This document shows, one piece after another, positions 1 through 6,897 of a DNA stretch of 11,135 nucleotides. The DNA is taken from the NCBI GenBank assembly GCA_947505995.1, contig CANNNB010000065.1, positions 1 through 11,135 on the forward strand. The letters run 5' to 3'. Source of the stretch: Comamonadaceae bacterium. GTDB taxonomy: Bacteria > Pseudomonadota > Gammaproteobacteria > Burkholderiales > Burkholderiaceae. Below the pieces are notes generated by a model. The model was not told the origin of the DNA and searched no databases. It was given only the letters and a program-made list of their open reading frames with translations. Position numbers and translations under genes: made by a program. How positions within the stretch are numbered: position 1 is the first letter of the stretch; each line of letters opens with the position of its first letter.

Positions 1-161
1 TCACAGGCACTGCGGCCGAAGTCACGCCCATTCGCGAACTCGACCGCATTGAAATTGGCGCAGGCAGTCGCGGCCCAATCACTGAAAAAATTCAGACAGG
101 TTTCTTTGACATCGTGAACGGCAAGAATCCCAAATACGCTCACTGGTTGACGCACGTTTAA
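1..161 (+). CDS. ilvE: Branched-chain amino acid aminotransferase, C-terminal fragment
   Basis: Partial gene cut by the left edge; about 52 C-terminal residues remain, in the frame whose first complete codon is at base 3, ending at TAA 159-161. Visible segments are [14 protein letters not shown], then GPITEKIQ, and an ending of the type YAHWLTHV. The [10 protein letters not shown] stretch is the conserved phosphate-binding loop region near the end of class IV PLP-dependent aminotransferases of the IlvE group, and the GPIT-x-x-IQ block is also typical. The enzyme transaminates the 2-oxo acids of leucine, isoleucine and valine with glutamate in the cytoplasm. The next gene starts 20 bases downstream on the same strand, so the two are probably co-transcribed. 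The identification rests on a short but highly characteristic fragment; a D-amino acid aminotransferase is less likely. Confidence 0.88.
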   Translation, partial: TGTAAEVTPIRELDRIEIGAGSRGPITEKIQTGFFDIVNGKNPKYAHWLTHV

Positions 162-181
162 TTCAAAGAAGGATCCTGCTC

Positions 182-385
182 ATGAGCCAAGCTATTGAAC
201 TTCTGGCCAAAGATTTAAATCCACAGGGTGGTGTTTTTTGTCCCAGCCCCAAGGCCGACATGAAGGTCTGGAACAACCACCCCAAGGTTTACTTGGATGT
301 GGCTCGCGAAGGTCATGCCAAGTGCCCTTACTGCGGCACAGTGTTCCAACTGAAAGCGGGCGAAACTGTTGGCCACGGCCACTGA
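182..385 (+). CDS. Small CHCC-type zinc-finger protein
   Basis: A 67-residue protein matching the zf-CHCC family (the NDUFS6-like zinc finger). The probable ligands are Cys20 (VFCPSP), His33 (NNHPKVYL), Cys48 and Cys51 (KCPYCGTVF). The HPKVYL and CPYCG blocks are the family's signature, and the length is normal for bacterial members. A good Shine-Dalgarno (GAAGGA, within 167-173) precedes the ATG at 182. It lies 20 bases after ilvE, and this pair is, as I recall, common in Burkholderiales, so an operon is likely. The eukaryotic relative is a subunit of respiratory complex I; in bacteria the role is not established and I assign none. The gene ends 13 bases from the stop codon of the convergent histidine kinase gene, leaving no room for a separate terminator. 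Confidence 0.85.
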   Translation: MSQAIELLAKDLNPQGGVFCPSPKADMKVWNNHPKVYLDVAREGHAKCPYCGTVFQLKAGETVGHGH

Positions 386-398
386 TTCAAGCACCGAT

Positions 399-1712
399 TC
401 AGGCTCTGGGCAAGCGCACCACAAAACAAGCGCCGCCGCCCATTCGGTCCTCGCAACTGACTTGACCCTTGTGACGCTCGGCAATGGACTTTACCAAGGC
501 CAAGCCCAAGCCCACACTGCCTGCTCGCTCGCTTGCACCGGGCAGTCTAAAAAAGGCTTCAAAAATTTTCGTGCGATAGGCCACAGGCACGCCCGGCCCG
601 CGGTCGCAAACCATCAAAACAATTTCGGTTGTTGTCACTGAAGCAGTCAGTTGAACATCATCGGGCCCGGTGATCGCACCATACCGTCCGGCATTTTCAA
701 GCAGATTTCGAATTAAGCGACGCAGCAACTTCACCACACCAAGCGTTTCAATTTTTTGCACGCCTTCTTGCACTTCAAAAATTGCGCTCACTCGTGCGCT
801 TTCTTCGGCACACAAACCCATCACATCAACCACTTCGACAGTGCCCAAGTCGGCCTCTTGTGCATCCAAACGACTGGCCAATAAAATTTCATCGATCAAC
901 TGATCTAGTTCTGCAATGCTGCGTGCGATTTCTTGCTTGGCCAATTCAGGGTTGTCGCCTCCCATGAATTCAAGCCCCATGCGAATGCGTGTAAGCGGTG
1001 AGCGCAATTCGTGCGAAGCATTGGCCAGCAATGACTTTTGGGATGCCAACAACAACTGCTGCGAGCTCATCAGATTTTGCACACGTTCGGCTGCCGCATT
1101 GAATCTGCGTGACAAGTCGGCAACCTCGTCTTGGCCCTGCTCGGGCATGCGCACGGTCAGATCGCCTTCCCCCCAACGCTGAACACCTTGTTGCAAGGCC
1201 TCTAACCGCTGAGTGAGTTTGCGCACAATGGGATAAACGCCCAGCGCCACCGCCAAACCCACCAACAACAGCATCCACACAAACCCATAGGGAGGCCGTG
1301 CCCACCAAGGCGACAAGTCTCGCGGCAGAACACCGATGCCGCGGTTGAACCCACCAGGCCCGTGACCCATCTGCCTGCCTGCTTCGGGTGCAAAGCCTGG
1401 GCCCGGCGGCATGGGGCCGCCTGGCGGCGGACGGCGCGGCAGCAAGAGGTTGAGCTTTTGTCCATCTGGCAAGGTCACTTCAAAGCTCACGCCTACGCCG
1501 CGCTGCAACTGGCCTGGCACTGAGTCCAACAATTCGCCCTGCGCATTGCGAACTTGCAATTCACGCACACCCTGCGGGCCGTTGTGCGCCACATGCTCTA
1601 CCGACAAACTCCATGCCCAACCGACCAAGAGCATGAGGGCAGCAACGCCCAAGACCACAGCGAGCCAAATTCGCAAATACAAATGTTTTGAAATAGAAGC
1701 AAACCAAGACAT
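399..1712 (-). CDS. Two-component sensor histidine kinase (HAMP, HisKA, HATPase_c)
   Basis: A membrane sensor kinase of 437 residues from the ATG at 1712, chosen because it starts 7 bases after the regulator's stop codon; a 14-residue longer reading would overlap the regulator gene. Order of parts: transmembrane helix about 12-36; periplasmic domain about 37-141 containing a Pro/Gly/Met/His-rich stretch (residues 93-124); second helix about 142-163; HAMP linker about 164-215; HisKA with the phospho-acceptor His234 in ASHELRSPLTR; and HATPase_c with the N box (RNLLENAGRYG, Asn336/Asn340), DRGPG at 370-374 and GSVGLGLALVKS from 398. All catalytic motifs look intact, so it should autophosphorylate and pass phosphate to the regulator encoded just upstream. 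The architecture resembles CpxA/RstB-type sensors. The signal sensed cannot be read from sequence. Confidence 0.93.
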   Translation of the reverse strand: MSWFASISKHLYLRIWLAVVLGVAALMLLVGWAWSLSVEHVAHNGPQGVRELQVRNAQGELLDSVPGQLQRGVGVSFEVTLPDGQKLNLLLPRRPPPGGPMPPGPGFAPEAGRQMGHGPGGFNRGIGVLPRDLSPWWARPPYGFVWMLLLVGLAVALGVYPIVRKLTQRLEALQQGVQRWGEGDLTVRMPEQGQDEVADLSRRFNAAAERVQNLMSSQQLLLASQKSLLANASHELRSPLTRIRMGLEFMGGDNPELAKQEIARSIAELDQLIDEILLASRLDAQEADLGTVEVVDVMGLCAEESARVSAIFEVQEGVQKIETLGVVKLLRRLIRNLLENAGRYGAITGPDDVQLTASVTTTEIVLMVCDRGPGVPVAYRTKIFEAFFRLPGASERAGSVGLGLALVKSIAERHKGQVSCEDRMGGGACFVVRLPRA

Positions 1713-1719
1713 GGCGCAA

Positions 1720-2424
1720 TTACTTCTGCTGTTTGGTAAACACGTAGCCCACACCGCGAACCGTCAAAATTCTTTCGGGCATTTTGGGGTCATCTTCAAT
1801 GGCCATGCGAATGCGGCCCATGTGCACATCGATGGAGCGATCAAATGCTTCGAGTTCGCGGCCACGCACCGCTTCCATGATTTGATCGCGTGACAAAACC
1901 CGCCCCGCGCGCTCTGCCATGGCCACCAACAAATCAAATTGGTAGGAGGTGAGTTCACAAACTTGGCCCTTCACGGACACTGTGCGTGCATCACGGTCAA
2001 TTTCTAAACTGCCAAATTGCAAGCGCGTGTTTTTGCCAGAACCAGAATCTGATTGACGCCGCAAAACAGCGCGGATGCGGGCCAGCAACTCACGCGGCGC
2101 AAACGGTTTGGGCAAGTAATCGTCAGCGCCCAGTTCTAAGCCCACAATGCGGTCCATGGGGTCGCCTTTGGCGGTAAGCATGAGGACTGGCGTTTGGCCT
2201 AACTCGCCAGCCAAAGCGCGAATTTTTTGGCACACTTGAAGACCGTCCATGTCGGGCAACATCAAATCCAAAATGACCAAATGAGGGGCATTTTTTTGAA
2301 CCTCACTCAAACCTCTGGCGCCATCGGCCGCATGCGAAAAACCAAAGCCTGACTGTCGAAGGTAATCCCCCACCATTTTGGCCAGGCGTTCGTCATCTTC
2401 AATCATCAAAACTTGTGTGTTCAT
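1720..2424 (-). CDS. OmpR/PhoB-family response regulator
   Basis: A DNA-binding response regulator of 234 residues from the ATG at 2424; the open frame extends 10 codons further, but the family start MNTQVLMIEDDE fits 2424. The receiver domain (about 1-120) has the acidic pocket at Glu9-Asp11, phospho-acceptor Asp53 in ILDLMLPDMDG, Thr84 in LMLTAKGD and Lys106 in LPKPFAPREL. The C-terminal winged-helix domain (about 135-231) has the family features LTSYQFDLL, RAGRVLSRDQI, RSIDVHMGRIR and TVRGVGYVF. It acts in the cytoplasm as a transcription factor controlled by the kinase encoded 7 bases downstream, so the two form one operon. The Shine-Dalgarno is weak (GATAGAAAG). The 92-base region upstream carries a direct repeat that could be its own binding site. 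The sequence does not decide which OmpR subfamily it belongs to; RstA-like is plausible. Confidence 0.94.
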   Translation of the reverse strand: MNTQVLMIEDDERLAKMVGDYLRQSGFGFSHAADGARGLSEVQKNAPHLVILDLMLPDMDGLQVCQKIRALAGELGQTPVLMLTAKGDPMDRIVGLELGADDYLPKPFAPRELLARIRAVLRRQSDSGSGKNTRLQFGSLEIDRDARTVSVKGQVCELTSYQFDLLVAMAERAGRVLSRDQIMEAVRGRELEAFDRSIDVHMGRIRMAIEDDPKMPERILTVRGVGYVFTKQQK

Positions 2425-2499
2425 ACTTTCTATCAACTGCCGCACATGCGACATGATGCGCTCTGAAAAGACGAAACGCGTCGTGAATGTTTGAAGCGC

Positions 2500-2516
2500 T
2501 CGTAAAGTTTCGTAAA
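2500..2516. promoter_or_regulatory. Direct repeat TCGTAAA with 10-bp period, possible regulator binding site
   Basis: Two copies of TCGTAAA (2500-2506 and 2510-2516) are set one helical turn apart. They lie immediately past the ampG stop codon and about 76-92 bases upstream of the response regulator start. OmpR-family regulators usually bind tandem direct repeats with 10-11 bp spacing, so an autoregulatory operator is a reasonable inference. I could not identify convincing -35 and -10 boxes next to it. It could be chance in this 92-base intergenic region. Confidence 0.3.
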
Positions 2517-3848
2517 TCAGTCTTCTGAAGGGGGTTGAAAATGCGCAGCCAAGGCCACCAAAATGAGCACTGGCATCCCTAAAAGGGCCGTGGCATTGAA
2601 GAAGTCGGCATAGCCATGGGCGTTGACAAAATCACCCGAGAATCCCGCAATGAATTTGGGTAAAAGCAGCATCATGGAACTGAGCAAAGCATATTGCGTC
2701 GCAGAGTATTTGATGTTGGTCAGAGAAGACAAATAGGCAATGAACGCAGCTGAAGCAATGCCACTGGCCAAGTTGTCTGCAGATACAACGACAATCAGTG
2801 CGTGCACATCGTGGCCATGGCCTGCCAACCAAGCAAACAACAAGTTGCTCAAGGCACTGAGCAAGGCCCCCAGCATCAAAATGCGCATCACACCCCAACG
2901 CAAAGCCATGACACCGCCCACAAACGCGCCCAAGAGGGTCATCAGTACGCCATACACTTTGGTCACGCTGGCCACTTCCGTTTTGGTGTAACCCATGTCT
3001 ACGTAAAACGGATTGGCCATGATGCCCATCACCACATCGCTGATCCGGTAGACGGCAATCAAGCTCAAAATCAAGGCTGCCTGCCATTTGTAGCGTTTGA
3101 CAAAATCGACAAAGGGCTCAATCAGCGCGCCTTGCAACCATTCCTTCACATTTTTAGATGGCGGCAATTCAGCCGGCTTGGGCTCATGCGAGCGCAGCAC
3201 CGTGATCACACCCACCAACATGCTGACGGCCATGACCAAATAGGCTGCCTGCCAGGCTGCATGCATGTAGCCGCTGGCATTCTCGCCCTGCACCCAAGCG
3301 GCCACCCACAACACACCTGCACCAGCCCAAATCATGGCCAACCGATAACCCGTTTGATAACTGGCCGCCAAAGCCGCTTGTTGTGTCGGGTCGGCTGACT
3401 CGATGCGAAATGCATCGAGCGCAATGTCCTGAGTGGCCGAACCAACAGCCACCAACAAAGCACACCAAACCACAGGTCCTAACGTGAGCGAGGGGTCGCT
3501 GAACGCCATGCCCACCAGGCCCAACATGACCATGGCCTGTGCCAACAACAGCCAACTGCGTCTGCGGCCTAAAGAACGTGTTAGCCAAGGAATTGGCATG
3601 CGATCGACCAACGGCGCCCATACCCACTTAAAGCCATAGGCCAGCCCTACCCAACTGAGGTAGCCAATGGTGCTGCGGTCGATACCAGCCTCACGCAAGC
3701 GAAAGCTCAAGGTGCCGAGGACCAAGAGCAAGGGCAAGCCTGCGGCAAAACCCAAAAACAGCATGCGCAAACTGGCGGCTTCCAAATAAACGCGCCAAGA
3801 GGCAAGCCAAGAAAAAGTGGGCTGAGTTGGAGCGGGCTTTTCAGTCAT
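2517..3848 (-). CDS. ampG: AmpG-like muropeptide permease (MFS transporter)
   Basis: A multi-pass inner-membrane protein of 443 residues from the ATG at 3848 (MTEKPAPTQP). An upstream ATG at 3950 would add 34 hydrophilic residues and overlap the divergent gene's start, so it was not used. The N-terminal half follows AmpG closely: GFAAGLPLLLVLGTL (33-47), REAGIDRSTIGYLSWVGLAYG (52-72), WAPLVDR (77-83), LGRRRSWLLLAQ (93-104) and the loop ATQDIALDAFRIE (138-150), which matches the ASQDI-type motif of that family. The rest is a series of hydrophobic helices as expected for a major facilitator. AmpG imports GlcNAc-anhydroMurNAc peptides into the cytoplasm for cell-wall recycling, and in some bacteria this signal controls ampC beta-lactamase. 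No ampC or ampR is in the window. It is 92 bases upstream of the regulator gene on the same strand, so read-through is possible. Substrate is inferred from family similarity only. Confidence 0.85.
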   Translation of the reverse strand: MTEKPAPTQPTFSWLASWRVYLEAASLRMLFLGFAAGLPLLLVLGTLSFRLREAGIDRSTIGYLSWVGLAYGFKWVWAPLVDRMPIPWLTRSLGRRRSWLLLAQAMVMLGLVGMAFSDPSLTLGPVVWCALLVAVGSATQDIALDAFRIESADPTQQAALAASYQTGYRLAMIWAGAGVLWVAAWVQGENASGYMHAAWQAAYLVMAVSMLVGVITVLRSHEPKPAELPPSKNVKEWLQGALIEPFVDFVKRYKWQAALILSLIAVYRISDVVMGIMANPFYVDMGYTKTEVASVTKVYGVLMTLLGAFVGGVMALRWGVMRILMLGALLSALSNLLFAWLAGHGHDVHALIVVVSADNLASGIASAAFIAYLSSLTNIKYSATQYALLSSMMLLLPKFIAGFSGDFVNAHGYADFFNATALLGMPVLILVALAAHFQPPSED

Positions 3849-3894
3849 GTCGACATTATCCAAGCATGAATGCAGATTTTGCGAGTCTTGTTGT

Positions 3895-3922
3895 TTGAAA
3901 TCTGTGGGTCCGGCACTATGAT
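3895..3922 (+). promoter_or_regulatory. Sigma-70-like promoter for the M48 protease gene
   Basis: A -35 box TTGAAA (3895-3900) and -10 box TATGAT (3917-3922) are separated by 16 bases, each one or two mismatches from consensus. The predicted transcript start, about 7 bases past the -10 box, falls at or near base 3929, the A of the ATG of the downstream gene. It lies in the 80-base divergent region between the ampG-like gene and the protease gene. Confidence 0.5.
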
Positions 3923-3928
3923 TCAAAA

Positions 3929-4843
3929 ATGTGTTGGCGATGCTTTTCAAATTTGAACGCGTCCGATCCCTTGGAAGTTTCAGTTCCTGAAGCAGAGGGA
4001 TCTTCTCGTCGCGCTTTTTTGAACCATCTTGGCGGGGCGGGCTTGGGCTTCACAGCGCTGTTGGCCGGCACTGCGCAGGCCCAGGTCGATGTGGGTAAAG
4101 CCTCTGCTATTCGCAAGCTCATTCCTGCCGAAACACTTGAAGCGTCAGCCAAGCAACAATATCAACAAACCCTAGGAGACGCCGACAGCAAAGGGGCTTT
4201 GGCCCCAGACGACTTCCCACAACTCAAACGCTTGCGGGCCATCGCCAACAAACTGATTCCCTTTACGGCCCAATGGAATCCCGATTCGCGCAAGTGGAAA
4301 TGGGAGGTCAACCTGATTGGTAGCAAACAAATCAATGCTTGGTGCATGCCTGGTGGAAAAATTGCGTTTTATACCGGCATCCTCGATCAACTAAAGCTCA
4401 ACGACGATGAAGTGGCCATGATCATGGGACACGAAATGGCCCATGCTTTGCGAGAGCACTCGCGCGAGCGCTTGGCCAAATCCAAGGCTACGGGCATGGG
4501 CTTGTCGGTGGCCTCGCAGCTCTTGGGCTTGGGCCAACTGGGAGATGTTGCAGCCAATTTAGGAACCCAATTGCTAACCTTGAAATACGGTCGTGACGAC
4601 GAAACTGAAGCCGATTTGGTAGGACTTGAAATTGCCGCGCGTGGTGGTTTTAAACCGGAAGCCAGTGTGCAGCTTTGGAAAAAAATGTTGAGTGCAACGG
4701 GCGGAGGTAAAGGGCAACTTGCTTTTTTATCAACGCACCCTAGTGGCAACAACCGCATTCAAGAACTTGAGGCCAACTTGCCCAAGGTGGCACAACTCTA
4801 CGCCCAAGCTACACAGGGCCGAGACCCCGCGCCGCTCAATTGA
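3929..4843 (+). CDS. Tat-exported M48-family zinc metallopeptidase
   Basis: A 304-residue protein with a predicted twin-arginine signal: SRRAFLNHL (residues 26-34, Arg27-Arg28), then a hydrophobic stretch and AQA at about 49-51, suggesting cleavage near residue 51 and a periplasmic location. The n-region of about 25 residues is normal for Tat substrates. The zinc peptidase motif HEMAH (His168, Glu169, His172) is intact, and the third ligand is expected to be Glu225 in DDETEADLVG, the ExEAD motif of family M48. The C-terminal STHPSGNNRIQELE block (268-281) is typical of the Oma1/BepA/LoiP-like branch, which degrades or quality-controls envelope proteins. The TPR domain of BepA is absent. No Shine-Dalgarno precedes the ATG at 3929, and the promoter upstream suggests a leaderless message. 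In-frame TTG codons at 3953 and 3971 are less likely starts. The stop is 19 bases from that of the convergent gene. Confidence 0.9.
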   Translation: MCWRCFSNLNASDPLEVSVPEAEGSSRRAFLNHLGGAGLGFTALLAGTAQAQVDVGKASAIRKLIPAETLEASAKQQYQQTLGDADSKGALAPDDFPQLKRLRAIANKLIPFTAQWNPDSRKWKWEVNLIGSKQINAWCMPGGKIAFYTGILDQLKLNDDEVAMIMGHEMAHALREHSRERLAKSKATGMGLSVASQLLGLGQLGDVAANLGTQLLTLKYGRDDETEADLVGLEIAARGGFKPEASVQLWKKMLSATGGGKGQLAFLSTHPSGNNRIQELEANLPKVAQLYAQATQGRDPAPLN

Positions 4844-4862
4844 AGTTCTCGTTTGTTAGGCG

Positions 4863-5501
4863 TTAGGTTCCGCCCACATAGGGGTTGCTAATGCGCTCAC
4901 GACCAAATGTGCTTTCAGGGCCGTGACCAGGAATGAACACTGTGTCATCGCCCATGGGCCACAAACGCTGCGTGATACTGGCGATCAAGGTGTCGTGGTC
5001 ACCTTGGGGGAAATCAGTTCGGCCAATGCTGCCAGCAAACAAGACATCGCCTACAAACGCGCGTTTGATCTCGGGTGAGTGAAACACCACATGGCCCGGT
5101 GTGTGCCCAGGGCAATGCCGCACATTCAGGGTGTGTGAACCCAAGCTGACCGTATCACCATCTGCCAACCACCTGGTTGGCGTGAAAATTTCTGCATCGG
5201 GAAACTGAAACATGCGGCTTTGATCGGACAAACGATCAATCCAAAACTGATCGCCTGGGTGTGGCCCCACGATGGGCAAATTCAAATTGCGCGCCAAGGC
5301 TGCCGTGCCGCCCGCGTGATCGATGTGGGCGTGGGTGAGCCAAATTTGTTCAAGTTTCAAACCGCGTTGCTGAACCTCTCCCAAGATCAAGTCAAGGTCA
5401 CCGCCTGGGTCAATCACTGCCGCTTGTTGAGTTTGGTCGTCCCAAATCAAAGAACAGTTTTGTTGAAACGGCGTGACGGGGATGGTTTGGTACTGAAGCA
5501 T
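4863..5501 (-). CDS. Metallo-beta-lactamase-fold hydrolase, glyoxalase II-like (YcbL type)
   Basis: A cytoplasmic metallohydrolase of 212 residues, the usual size of short glyoxalase-II-like proteins such as YcbL. The start MLQYQTIPVTPFQQNC is typical of that family. Metal ligands are all visible: THAHIDHAGG (His57, His59, Asp61, His62), His133 in CPGHTPGH, Asp152 in FVGDVLFAGSIGRTD and His193 in IPGHGPESTFG. The SIGRTDFP segment and the ending FGRERISNPYVGG are also typical. The family hydrolyses thioesters such as S-lactoylglutathione in some members, but the C-terminal substrate-binding domain of classical GloB is absent, so the true substrate is uncertain. It is transcribed divergently from the export cassette, with 91 bases between the two starts, and convergently with the M48 gene. 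Confidence 0.9.
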   Translation of the reverse strand: MLQYQTIPVTPFQQNCSLIWDDQTQQAAVIDPGGDLDLILGEVQQRGLKLEQIWLTHAHIDHAGGTAALARNLNLPIVGPHPGDQFWIDRLSDQSRMFQFPDAEIFTPTRWLADGDTVSLGSHTLNVRHCPGHTPGHVVFHSPEIKRAFVGDVLFAGSIGRTDFPQGDHDTLIASITQRLWPMGDDTVFIPGHGPESTFGRERISNPYVGGT

Positions 5502-5592
5502 GCTGGTATTTCAATGGGTTTCACTTGCAAGGCAATGTAACAAAGTTTGCCTGAGAAACTCGTATTGTGAGGTCTTGTTCACTGACTCACAC

Positions 5593-6897
5593 ATGACCAC
5601 GCCACTTTTTCGCTCTGAAGTCACCCAATCCAAGCAGGCCTCTTGGATGGGTCCCATTCACCTTGCACACAATCCGCGCTTCAGCATCGTGGCCGGCATT
5701 GCCTTGCTGCTTGCAGGTGCCTTGTTGGCTTATGGCGCGTGGGGCAAAGTGGCGCGCAAAGTTCGCGTGCCTGGCGTCCTCATGCCTCAATGGGGCACAG
5801 TCGAATTGAGCCCCGCCATTTCAGGTGTCCTGCTCGAGCAACGGGTCAAGGAAGGCGACTGGGTTGAACAAGGCCAAGTCTTGTTTGTGGTCAACACAGA
5901 CAAAACCTCCGCCGAAGGCAGCACAGCCAGTTTGCTGGCATCGCATTTGGCGCAACGTCGCAGCACACTTCTGGCTGAACGCGCCTCGCGCGTTGCGCAA
6001 AGCGGCCAACGCGAAGCCCATCTGTCAGATCGCATTCGTTCCTTGTCGCTTGAAACAGCGCAGGCTAAGCAAGAACATGCATTGGCCAAACGAAGGGTTG
6101 AGTTGGCGCAAAAAACTTCTACTCGGTTTGAACAAATGGCTGCTGAAGGTTTTGTGTCAGACATTCAATCGCAAGGCAAGCAAGAAGAACTGATTGACCT
6201 CCAATCGCGCTTAGAAAATACACTTCGCAATGGTGTTGCCTTGACACGCGAACAAAACGCCGCCCAAGCCGACTTAGGTCATCTTCAAAAGCAGTTGGCC
6301 ATCGACCTGCTCCAACTTGACCGCAGTCTGGCCAGCCTAGATCAAGAAACAGCCGAAATTCAATCGCGCAAAACCAGCAGTGTGCTGGCGCCTCAGGCGG
6401 GACAAGTTAGCACCATTCATTTGAGCTTAGGCGCCTTGGCACAGGCCGGCCAAACCATTGCCAGCTTAGTGCCTCACGCAAGCTCTCATGCAACAGACCC
6501 ATCGGCAAACACTTTGGTTGCCGCTCTGTTCGCACCCACTCGCACCGCCGGTTTCATTCAACCTGGCCAAGAAGTGTGGCTGCGCTTGGCCGCCTACCCG
6601 TATCAAAAATTTGGACTGGCCAAAGGTCGGGTTCTCAAGGTCAGTGGCACACCCATTGCACCTCAAGATTTACCACATGGTCAGGGTACGGCCATCATGA
6701 CCTCCACGCAAAGCAACGAGCCGCTCTACAGAATCCATGTCGAGTTGGCATCCCAACAAGTCATGGCATATGGCGAGATCCACACCTTGCGCCCCGGCAT
6801 GACACTCGAAGCCGACGTCATCCAAGATGTGCGCGGCATTTGGGAATGGGTCTTCGAGCCACTCTTGGCCATTCACGCACGTCAACAAACATCATGA
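5593..6897 (+). CDS. HlyD-family membrane fusion protein (CvaA-like periplasmic adaptor)
   Basis: A 434-residue adaptor from the ATG at 5593 (MTTPLFRSEV); the frame is open to 5500, but that extension has no family similarity and reaches the divergent gene's start. Layout: short cytoplasmic N-terminus, one transmembrane helix at about 31-50, first half of a biotinyl-lipoyl domain (GVLMPQWGTVELSPAISGVL, 61-80, with VKEGDWVEQGQVLFVV at 85-100), a long alpha-helical coiled-coil hairpin (about 108-258), the second lipoyl half (SSVLAPQAGQVSTIHLSLGA, 262-281), then beta-barrel-like sequence to the end. This is the organisation of the adaptors that pair with C39-peptidase ABC transporters in colicin V / microcin export, bridging the inner membrane to a TolC-type channel. 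It overlaps the next gene by the 4 bases ATGA. No good Shine-Dalgarno or promoter was recognised upstream. Confidence 0.9.
   Translation: MTTPLFRSEVTQSKQASWMGPIHLAHNPRFSIVAGIALLLAGALLAYGAWGKVARKVRVPGVLMPQWGTVELSPAISGVLLEQRVKEGDWVEQGQVLFVVNTDKTSAEGSTASLLASHLAQRRSTLLAERASRVAQSGQREAHLSDRIRSLSLETAQAKQEHALAKRRVELAQKTSTRFEQMAAEGFVSDIQSQGKQEELIDLQSRLENTLRNGVALTREQNAAQADLGHLQKQLAIDLLQLDRSLASLDQETAEIQSRKTSSVLAPQAGQVSTIHLSLGALAQAGQTIASLVPHASSHATDPSANTLVAALFAPTRTAGFIQPGQEVWLRLAAYPYQKFGLAKGRVLKVSGTPIAPQDLPHGQGTAIMTSTQSNEPLYRIHVELASQQVMAYGEIHTLRPGMTLEADVIQDVRGIWEWVFEPLLAIHARQQTS

Noticed and set aside
215..484. Open frames antisense to the zinc-finger gene and to other genes
   Set aside because: They lie opposite or out of frame with strongly supported genes and show no domain signature or ribosome binding site.
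2802..3398. 198-codon open frame on the + strand opposite the ampG-like gene
   Set aside because: It is His/Gln-rich, a typical antisense reading of a GC-rich membrane-protein gene, with no recognisable domain.
5500..5592. N-terminal extension of the adaptor gene to ATG 5500
   Set aside because: It overlaps the start codon of the divergent hydrolase gene and would leave no promoter region; family similarity begins after the ATG at 5593.
5502..5592. Promoter for the export cassette
   Set aside because: I looked for -35/-10 pairs (for example around TTGCAA at 5525 and TATTGT at 5563) but none has acceptable spacing, so none is reported.
6576..6893. N-terminal extension of the CPBP-like gene
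   Set aside because: This stretch is an out-of-frame shadow of the adaptor gene and has no membrane or family character; the ATGA at 6894 is the natural start.
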